Assembly (NCBI GenBank): GCA_013365325.1
Contig: JABVXV010000052.1
Location: 62,001-126,000, forward strand
Direction of reading: 5' to 3'
Origin: Dipetalonema caudispina
Taxonomy: Eukaryota; Nematoda; Chromadorea; Rhabditida; Onchocercidae
Length of the DNA: 64,000 nucleotides
Shown: one piece after another, positions 54,901-61,113 of the stretch
Numbering within the stretch: position 1 is the stretch's first letter
How the letters are laid out: each line of letters starts with the position of its first letter
Program-made: the position numbers and the translations under genes
Notes under the pieces: model-generated
What the model was told of the DNA's origin: nothing
Databases searched by the model: none
The model's input: the letters and a program-made list of their open reading frames with translations, nothing else

Positions 54901-57900
54901 TTGCTTTAACGAATTCATTCGAGTTCATCAGTAAAAATATTTACTGGGTTTTTCACAATCAAAAATCTCAGGCAAACTTCGGGCGGAAGTTCGTGATTGG
55001 GACGGCAAATCAGTGAGTGGTTGTGATGTCGAATCACTCGGTTATGGCAAATATCGCGTAATATATTATCCGCATCAACCTGGAAAATACGGCATCTACC
55101 TTTACTGGTCTGATATGGCAGTCCAAAAAGCTCAACCGTTACACGTGATTGCTGAAGGCGAACAGCCCTCGACCTCACGTGCCATTCCGCTTACAAATAC
55201 TGCTATGGCAACGTCACACAACACTTCAAGATCTCGATCTGAGTAAGCGGGTTTCAAATTGTCTTCACTAAGTTAAATATTTCTGAATGGTTTTAACACT
55301 TTTAACGCTTTCAAATTTAATTGTATATTTCAGTTTTTAGTCAAATTTTTATAAATCGCTGCGAATAAGAAACTAATTTCTGATGCTACTCTACCTAATA
55401 TGGTGATTGAAGAATAACAGTCGATTTTAAATATTAAATAATTTTCTGGCGAAACAAATCTGGAGCATATAATTGATTCTTAATTGCAGAAATTATCGCA
55501 TTGTGATCACTACTCCGGTCCTATCCTCTGGTTCAAAACCCATGTTTTTTGTTGTATTTACTATTCCTATTTGTAAAGCTCCCGCGAAGAAAGTGAGCTT
55601 GGAGCGAATTATCAATTTCTGGAAGTAATCTAAATAACACTGATCGTAATTCATTTTTATAAATACGGAATTTAGGGATCGGCCATCTCAGGAAGGAAGT
55701 GGAACGGACTACCTGAGAGTGGTAATGAGAGGTGAAGGCTTAACACGGGCTGCTAATAATGAACAAGCGGAATTTATCATCGATGGCTCAGATGCTTCTA
55801 GAGGTTTGCCATCCCTAATTACAAATTTTGATACAATTTGTTGTAAATTTCAGCTATTTGTTATGAGAATTTAAATGCAAACTTTTCTGTTATTATAAGT
55901 GAGAGGTATTTCAGATGGACAGGTATCATGTTCTTTGTTTGGACAAAAAGCAGATATCCCGGTACGCTTAACTCATCTGGGAAATAATGTCTATAAAGCT
56001 GTCTATACACCGTTGATACCTGGCGTATATGAATTACAGGTTCAATTTTATCAAATTTGGCTTACATTCTTCGATTGTCGATGTGAAGTTGTATGATCGC
56101 AAATCGTTTTATTTGTTACAGCTATTAACTGTTCGTTGAAGTGAAGAGTTTGAAATTTTGAAGAGTTTTAGAATAACTTAGTCGATGTATAGGAATTGAA
56201 GGTTGGTGCTAAACAATATGAAAATTTTGCATTTTCATTATAGGTATTATGGGATGGACACCATGTACGCGGTTCACCCTTTCGAGTGCAGGTTGACTTG
56301 CATTCGTGTGCTGCAGAAGCTATCATCATTGATGCGAACACGTTGAAAATGGGAATCGTTAATGAGGATGTCAAAACTGTTATCGATACGAGGAAAGCGG
56401 GACCAGGTATGAACCTCTTTTTTTCTTCAGTAATGTTGTTTACATCGTCGTAGGACAGCTTCATACAACTTAATGTTTGCGTGAAAGACAGAAATTTCAA
56501 AATGATGTAATTTGCATAGAAATGCTATACTTTTTATGAACGTAGAATGATATTTTCGCAGAAATTATTATCTCACAGCATTGCTTCACACACTATTGTT
56601 GAAGTATTACTGATATCGTATACTGCCTATTGTAGCGTTATCTTTCTGTTTCATTAATAATATATTATTAGTAAAACGAAAGTGACGTAAGAAAGCTATG
56701 TTTACTACATATTCAATTGAAGATGGTTTGATTTTATCGCCAAAATCGGAATGCGTACTTGTCAGGATGCAGATAATATTTATAATTCAGGAAGTAGGGA
56801 TTGTGTGAAAAATATTTTAACTATCAATGTAATGAATTTTTAGAACATTATATTTTCTTTTTTTTCAGGTCAGCTATCAGCACAATGTATGGGACCAACA
56901 AAACTTGCATATTGTGAGCTTTACGATCTTCGGGATGGTACATATACCCTTTCAGTTAAACCTTCTGAAATTGGAAAACATACGCTGGGTATGTTTTCTT
57001 TTCTTTAAACTTTTTATAACAGATAATTCGTTTTTATGTATCTTATCATTTAATGATATCCTTCAAATACAGAACAATTCGAAAATAAACTGAGAATGAT
57101 CAGCTGAAATTTGGTTCAATTTTTTTACGTTTCTATGTTTACTGAACTGAAAGTTTCTGCTTTCTTTGACGATTGATCCGTTTCATTTTCGCAGTTAATT
57201 ACTGCGAAAATATGTAATAGAGAGACCGGAACGGAGTACATTTCAGAAATGTTGCTTATTTCACTTGTTTCAGTTGTGAAATATTCGGATGAACAGGTGC
57301 CAGGAAGTCCGTTTACTTTTAACGTTTCCTATCCACCAGATCCATCCAAAGTTCATGTTTATGGACCCGGAATTGAGCATGGAATTCTCTCCACGTAAGT
57401 TGGGACTTTTTTTTTTTTTTTAAATAATCTCCATTTTATTGTCAATTTCTTTACTAAGCTCTCTGGTGATTTATCTCTTAAATTATCTTTTACACACATT
57501 TTTTATCAAAGCAATTTGTTGCAGATTTAAATCAAATTTCATTGTTGAAACGAAGGGTGCAGGAGCAGGACAGCTTACGGTACGTGTTCGAGGACCAAAG
57601 GGTGCATTCAACGTAGAAATGCAACGAGAAAAGAAGCAAGAACGCACAATTCATTGCAAATATGAACCAAAGGAACCAGGAGATTACCAGGTTTAGATTT
57701 CATTCTTGATGTGATTAGTAAGTTTGAGTACAAGAGATAGAGAAGAGTTCAATATAGTTATAGTTTTAGAAGATTAGGATTAGAGTTGTACTGGATAGTT
57801 TGTTTATCTTTGGCACTGTGTTATAATTAATTATTTCCAAGCTTACACTTTTAGATGTATTTTAGGTAGAAGTTAAATGGCATGGCGAACATGTGCCAGG

Positions 57901-58228
57901 ATCACCGTTCCTTGTAATGATTGTGGATACCGAGCAGGAATTACAACGATTCCTATGTGGTGATGCACCATCACCACAACCGGCAACTCCGTTTATACCA
58001 CCTGGTTGGATTGGTACACCTCCACCACCGCCATTATTCCTTGGTGGACCTCCACCGCGTGGTCCGTTTCTTCAGCCTCATGCTACCGCACTACCGTTGC
58101 CATCACCAACAATTCAGGGGGCTCCAGTGACCGGAGCACATGGATCCTTGTTGCCATATGGAACGATGCCACAACAACCGCATGCAATGCGTACCGCAAT
58201 ACGACCAAGGTTTATGAGCGGTTATTGA
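21892..58228 (+). CDS. fln-2: fln-2-like filamin, 58 coding exons, 3007 aa
   Basis: Filamins are long cytoplasmic scaffolds of tandem Ig-like repeats that bind actin, receptors and signalling proteins. Recurrent signatures are seen: AGxGxLEV near the middle of a repeat, F.P...G.H/Y.I.V..., and a closing GSPF. The ATG at 21892 begins MDLYPAPDIGHVSF; in-frame TAA codons stand just upstream (21859-21864) and no good cis acceptor joins this exon, so it reads as a first exon. The stop is TGA 58226-58228. All 57 junctions keep frame, and the exon sum is divisible by three. Order: repeats 1-6 (about aa 9-585), disordered insert (586-1227), repeats 7-8 (1228-1424), coiled coil (1425-1483), repeats 9-20 (1485-2588), short linker, repeats 21-23 (2627-2912), Pro-rich tail (2925-3007). 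No CH actin-binding domain is present, unlike full-length filamins; longer isoforms could start outside the window. The fln-2 rather than fln-1 assignment rests on size and the central insert and is inference. Confidence 0.93.
29554..35381 (+). CDS. fln-2: Filamin exons 11-15: repeats 5-6 and start of insert
   Basis: Exons: 29554-29687, 29861-29940, 30190-30331, 33942-34109, 35286-35381. Repeat 5 (about aa 402-493) runs from TGIGLQRASVGKPTTFEI to IDPYPLTVSGYS and has lost GSPF. Repeat 6 (494-585) has the clear VDAVDAGKGQLEISINQG core and closes GCPIRVDILPKQ. Exon 15 then enters a Ser/Thr-rich linker. The exon 11 donor is GC (29688-29689, gcaagc), and the codon restored with exon 12 is the expected Gly of RIYGPDG. 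The exon 11 start is not certain: 29554 (phase 2, acceptor tttaag) and 29528 (phase 0, acceptor ttatag, with an earlier exon 10 donor) both keep frame. The intron 30332-33941 is the longest in the gene. Confidence 0.87.
30332..33941 (+). other. Longest filamin intron with GC-richer island
   Basis: This 3.6-kb intron separates the two halves of repeat 6. Most is AT-rich. At about 33150-33360 there is a clearly less AT-rich island, and 500 nt later an ATG at 33893 reads in frame into exon 14. Open frames at 33041-33441 overlap in two frames without splice support. Confidence 0.5.
35382..37787 (+). other. Filamin intron 15 with homopolymer runs
   Basis: The intron contains long A runs at about 36540-36562 and 37327-37352. 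No coding exon or mobile element was identified. Confidence 0.6.
37788..42876 (+). CDS. fln-2: Filamin exons 16-22: Ser/Tyr-rich disordered insert
   Basis: Exons: 37788-37977, 38647-38834, 38933-39871, 40192-40294, 40572-40697, 42257-42383, 42718-42876. These code for about 570 residues with no filamin signature. The segment is hydrophilic, rich in Ser, Thr, Tyr, Lys and Glu, and looks intrinsically disordered. Exon 18 alone is 939 nt (313 codons) and holds Tyr-containing clusters such as RYSSVSPTRTYEYA and SSSEYHDLDSSSYSV. Exons 21-22 turn strongly charged (TRRKLQEQKIRHEEELEEKR), suggesting a short coiled coil or helix, then a Pro/Ser/Thr stretch (KPSSPSPVSTPRATPR). Frame is kept at every junction, including phase-2 joins that restore Arg codons. 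Function is not readable from sequence; a partner-binding or phosphorylation hub between two filamin arrays is inference. Confidence 0.87.
39909..39937 (+). repeat. Poly(T) run of about 29 bases in filamin intron 18
   Basis: An uninterrupted T tract lies just after the donor of the large exon 18. It could encourage slippage or assembly length errors, but it lies wholly in the intron. Confidence 0.85.
40698..42256 (+). other. Filamin intron 20, nothing else seen
   Basis: A 1.56-kb AT-rich intron between the exons ending SSQ-R and beginning R-PLKFEY. No coding-like sequence on either strand was convincing. Confidence 0.6.
43340..45164 (+). CDS. fln-2: Filamin exons 23-27: repeats 7-8
   Basis: Exons: 43340-43496, 43828-43934, 44286-44415, 44812-44994, 45107-45164. 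Repeat 7 (aa 1228-1330) is divergent: FRPAEVGTHKVMVYVND is clear, but the closing motif is MCPFPIRVYD rather than GSPF. Repeat 8 (1331-1424) is canonical, with VDAGRAGFGNLEMAI, FNPTTIGMHTVNITF and NSPFEVNIVDE. The exon 23 donor is chosen at 43497 (GTAAGT); it gives ...VVVV then L-ATKGA in frame, whereas an overlapping GTATGT one codon earlier would break the frame. The exon 27 donor is read as AATGT|GTATGT, which restores a Val codon with exon 28. Confidence 0.9.
45333..48547 (+). CDS. fln-2: Filamin exons 28-36: coiled-coil hinge and repeats 9-12
   Basis: Exons: 45333-45456, 45533-45674, 45830-45913, 46167-46304, 46516-46683, 47220-47467, 47655-47861, 47954-48047, 48423-48547. Exon 28 and the start of exon 29 encode about 60 almost wholly Lys/Glu/Arg residues (KKREEKERVKKEKEEK and similar), a charged helix or coiled coil in the position of a filamin hinge. 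Repeat 9 (1485-1571) lacks the AGxGxLEV core but ends GSPFTCRAYDP. Repeat 10 (1572-1655) has VDASQAGVGNLEVAV, repeat 11 (1656-1747) ends AGSPFTSKAFDAKC, and repeat 12 (1748-1840) has IDAARAGAGNMEIIV and ends PGSPMVCPV. In-frame read-through upstream of exons 32 and 33 is intron, judged by strong acceptors at 46515 and 47219 and by motif continuity. Confidence 0.9.
48705..52388 (+). CDS. fln-2: Filamin exons 37-45: repeats 13-17 (part)
   Basis: Exons: 48705-48774, 49161-49241, 49472-49606, 49793-49910, 50166-50368, 50681-50902, 51021-51194, 51591-51737, 52305-52388. Repeat 13 (about 1841-1945) follows an unusual lead-in rich in Gly and ends LGIGPFVMEVSET. Repeat 14 (1946-2032) is degenerate and ends YGERQYVRVIQS. 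Repeat 15 (2033-2126) ends IRGSPFKIVVLD. Repeat 16 (2127-2219) ends with ECPYECVVSD in place of GSPF. Repeat 17 (2220-2311) starts in exon 44 and is completed in exon 46. Every junction gives motif continuity, for example FTPENIG|LHQIEITF across exons 45/46. The exon 37/38 join (49161, acceptor ctgaaattcag) is the weakest by splice signal but the only one that restores FRPLTSGGEHEIDIVV. Confidence 0.87.
53215..55242 (+). CDS. fln-2: Filamin exons 46-51: repeats 17 (end)-20
   Basis: Exons: 53215-53355, 53534-53710, 53859-54005, 54379-54507, 54600-54737, 54972-55242. Repeat 17 closes AGSPFKCVVIDPRK, repeat 18 (2312-2401) closes NGTPHTLIVEEHG, and repeat 19 (2402-2491) closes SGSPFEIEVVDPRK. Repeat 20 (2492-2588) has VDATAAGSGKLRAEV and GYGKYRVIYYPHQPGKYGIYLYW but no GSPF. 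A Ser/Thr-rich linker (STSRAIPLTNTAMATSHN...) follows. Exon 51 ends GA|GTAAGC. If the intron is kept, the same Glu codon is followed at once by TAA, so an unspliced transcript would end after repeat 20. Exon 49 is entered from a long intron through the acceptor ctctttgatag. Confidence 0.9.
55676..58228 (+). CDS. fln-2: Filamin exons 52-58: repeats 21-23 and Pro-rich tail
   Basis: Exons: 55676-55803, 55915-56039, 56244-56406, 56869-56988, 57274-57394, 57525-57690, 57866-58228. Repeats 21 (2627-2723), 22 (2724-2817) and 23 (2818-2912) are well conserved, ending RGSPFRVQV, PGSPFTFNV and PGSPFLVMIV. Repeat 23 has the best AGAGQLTVRVRGPKG core in the protein. In vertebrate filamins the last repeat dimerises; whether this one does is not known. 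After VDTEQELQRF the tail is rich in Pro, Gly and aromatic residues with two poly-Pro clusters (TPPPPPLFLGGPPPRGPF), and it ends RFMSGY before TGA. The tail resembles SH3, WW or EVH1 ligands. Confidence 0.93.
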
Positions 58229-58325
58229 TGGTTGCCGAATTGCCTGAAATACCACTCTTAATCACTGCATATTGAATATTTTCACTAGTGCTTATAAGTA
58301 GTATATTGTGTATCTGTCACTGTAC

Positions 58326-58394
58326 GTGTGTGTGTGTGTGTGTGTATGTGTGTGTGTCTGTGTGTATGTGTGTGTGTCTGTGTGTGTGTGTGTC
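58326..58394 (+). repeat. (TG)n microsatellite in filamin 3' UTR
   Basis: This is an imperfect TG repeat of about 69 bp interrupted by single A or C bases. The interruptions are patterned: the 20-bp block at 58341-58360 is repeated exactly at 58361-58380, so the tract grew by a larger tandem duplication as well as by dinucleotide slippage. Open frames on either strand here (Cys/Val or His/Thr runs) are artefacts. Confidence 0.9.
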
Positions 58395-58424
58395 GTTTTT
58401 TTTTTATTTTTATATAACAAAATG

Positions 58425-58430
58425 AATAAA
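58425..58430 (+). terminator. Filamin poly(A) signal AATAAA
   Basis: A perfect AATAAA lies about 200 nt after the filamin TGA, directly after the TG microsatellite and a T tract. It is the first AATAAA downstream and fits a short 3' UTR. A second AATAAA occurs at 58822-58827. Confidence 0.6.
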
Positions 58431-58955
58431 TCAATGACTTTTTGTGATGAGAATTTGTACCCTTCGAAAATTCCGGAAAAGTTTTCCTTAATTGTCTAAA
58501 AAGATTCCCAAACATCTTTTCCAAATAGAATTCATTCTGATTCTGATATCTTCCAATTTTATTTTTACAAAAATATTATATAATTTTCATTTTATACATC
58601 TGTAATTTACTTCTTTTTCCATTCTTTTATCACTGTGACAAATTTGATCATAAATGTTGATGGATGAATCAGAGGATATTTCGGAGGGATATGGATAGAG
58701 CGAAAACTTTATGATTTATGTGTCTTGGAATTCATATTTTCCATTCAAATAGAATGGATTATGCATTAACGGAGAAATTTAACTTTCGAAATGATTATAT
58801 TCTGTTGCTTGTACTTTCAGAAATAAACGAATCCAGATAGGATCAATGTTTTGTTCTTACATACTTCAGACGTTCATGTAAATTCTGTTTATCATTCTTT
58901 GAAATTTCTACAAAATATGATACTCTCGCATTACTCCGTACTTTTGTTCAAAAAC

Positions 58956-59400
58956 TTAAATTCCTAATTGGTTTCTGAATTTTCTATTCTTGCGTAAAAG
59001 AAGAAGTACATTTTGAATCAGTACATAATTTATTTGGACGTCTTTATCAGCCAGTTTCATCACTACCGTATCATGTTGTAATTTTAACAACTTTTGCAAA
59101 ATGTGACGTCGATAAGATTCGATTTTCCATCCATGTTTCGTAATCACCTTATACGATCACTTCCGGATTACCAATCCGCTTACCATCATGTCTCGGATAT
59201 TTCTGGTTGTCTCCTTTTCTGCTCAAGAAAATTTCTTGCCACTCAATGTCGTCACATTCTCATGCAAGAGTGACATCGGTCATTTTCCCTTCATTCTTTA
59301 TGGTTTCTTTCAATTTAACGCGGTTTTTTAATGTAAATTTGTTTTTTCACTCATCCAACCATATTTCCTCTCGATGAAATACGAATTTGCATTAAAAATT
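58956..59400 (-). pseudogene. Broken - strand coding relic, unknown family
   Basis: One - strand frame from 59400 to 59071 has a strong coding-like codon pattern (for example KLKETIKNEGKMTDVTLA and IEWQEIFLSRKGDNQKYPRH) but is cut by in-frame stops near 59365 (TGA), 59274 (TGA) and 59152 (TAA). From about 59147 a different frame becomes coding-like (ITKHGWKIESYRRHILQKLL and on to FRNQLGI, TAA at 58956), as expected after a frameshift. A 36-nt GTAAGC...AAG segment spanning the last stop (about 59144-59179) could be called a mini-intron, but it is shorter than any other intron here and would keep the first frame. I read the whole as a decayed gene or transposon remnant; the family is not recognised. 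Confidence 0.4.
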
Positions 59401-61022
59401 CCAAAAAAAAAAAGAAAAGTAAATTTAGCTGAATGCACAGCACAGAATCACAAATCAATTGGTGGAAATGTCAACTTATCATTAATTTTTATTGGCTCAC
59501 AATGAAGACATCTCACTATTAATTAAAAGTCCATTTTGGTGATACTAACGATACGATCAGTTGATGGTTAAATACAATACTATTGAAAATTTATTTCTCA
59601 AAAATGAATTTAATAATTTATAGATTAGTAAATACGTCACTTCTGTTAATAACAATTTCGCTTATAGGTGACTGTAAATGCTCTTTCATGAAACATATAT
59701 TCATTATGAAATTGAACTTTGTCTCTCCAAAACGCTGTACAATCTGAATGACCTCGGGAGTACAAACAGTTAGCACTGTCGGTGGTAATTCTCATATTTA
59801 GAATTGAGGATTAAAATTGCATTACTATCAAATTACTATTGTTTAAGTTTATTATTCATTAAGAAATGTTCTTTATAGAGTTACATTAAAATAATTTAAT
59901 TTAAATCCGAATAATTTTCTCTCTCTCTCTCCTCTCTCTGTATGTGATTGAGTCTTTCTCAGTTATATAAATAGACGATTATTTCCCTCCACTGATAAGA
60001 GATAGTGGAAAGCGGTAATAGTACATAGACGTGAAAGTGAACAACAGGAAAGGTTATTTGTATAACCTCCGCTAATTGAATTGAAGACGAAGAGCGCCGT
60101 AATGAAGAGTGAAATAAGTAAACAATGACAAGTTGAAAACAATGAAGGAATATATGATAAATTGTGGTAAACAGTACACGTAAGGTCAACCGTATTAAGA
60201 TAGATTAAGGAAGAGAAAAAATAGTTATACTTCTCCGATGTTCTTATCTTCATAACATACTGTACTAGGTCAATCAATTTATTATATGGAAGAGAATATT
60301 TCAACAAGACTAGACCACCCAATATCATAGGTGAAGAATGATTTTGTCAGCTGTTGATTGAAAGTACTTCGATAAATTTATCTGTGTATCTCCAATTTGA
60401 TCCTTGACAGGTGCAAAAAAAATCAATGAAGAATAGAGACTAGAATAACTGATCGGTCTATTCGAACGCTGTTCCAATCACTCCTCATCAGATCTTCTCA
60501 TTCTTTTGTTTTGATCGAAATTCTATTTTCTTGCATACGTGCAAAATATTTCGGAAATTACATTTTAAAAATATTTGTTATCATTAATTTTCTTGTTACA
60601 AGAACGGTTTGAAATGAAAACAAAGGAAAAAGTTTCCCGAACCTTTCTTTCTAGAGAAAGAGAGATAAGGAAAAAGGATGAAAGCTATGTCGGCTTTATT
60701 TTGTTCGTTGAGTAAAAGAAAGTAAGGTTGATAGATCTGTAGAATTAGTATAGCAAGTTTCAATTCTTGATTCTAACGTTTCAAATTCATACTTCACAAA
60801 AGTGTAACGACGAAGTAATTGAAGTAGTTAAGTGAGAAAAACAAAAATTTTTTGAATTACCCGTCGTTTTTGAAGAATTTCACAAGAAGATGGTGAAAGG
60901 AGAAGTTATTTTTTTGAAACATTTCGTTGAGTAGTTTCTTCAAATGTCATTCATTTTTGGCTTAGCTAACAAACTGACATTAAGTTAGGCTGTCATTCGG
61001 TTTTTTTTCTTTTTTTTTGCAG
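59401..61022. other. Spacer with CT repeat and one long - strand open frame
   Basis: A CT-rich simple repeat lies at about 59919-59940. A - strand open frame of 121 codons (59963-60328, starting MILGGLVLLKYSLPYNKL) is the longest outside filamin apart from shadows. Only its first third looks coding-like, and it has no recognisable motif. It is not accepted as a gene. Confidence 0.3.
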
Positions 61023-61113
61023 ATCGGGTTATCATGTAAGTGCTATTTCTCACTCCTTGATCTCAGGAATTTCTTCCTATTCCTTTCACAATCTCTTTTT
61101 ACAGATGGAGTAA
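61023..61113 (+). CDS. fln-2: Possible alternative filamin 3' exons
   Basis: After a strong acceptor (tttttttttgcag) there is a 13-nt exon at 61023-61035 with a perfect GTAAGT donor. A 69-nt intron ending ctttttacag follows, then ATG GAG TAA at 61105-61113. If the last filamin exon is spliced from an internal donor after 58209 (CCAAG|GTTTAT), frame is kept and the protein would end RPRSGYHME instead of RPRFMSGY. AATAAA occurs at 61370-61375. The sites could instead belong to a separate transcript. Confidence 0.35.

Larger units (their letters stand above)
58229..58955. other. Filamin 3' UTR and downstream spacer
   Basis: Apart from the TG repeat and poly(A) signals there is nothing recognisable. 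A TTTATT at about 58557 would serve as AATAAA for - strand transcription arriving from 58956, so the two units would be convergent. Confidence 0.5.

Noticed and set aside
58285..58524. - strand frame rich in HTHTQTH
   Set aside because: It is only the translation of the TG microsatellite.
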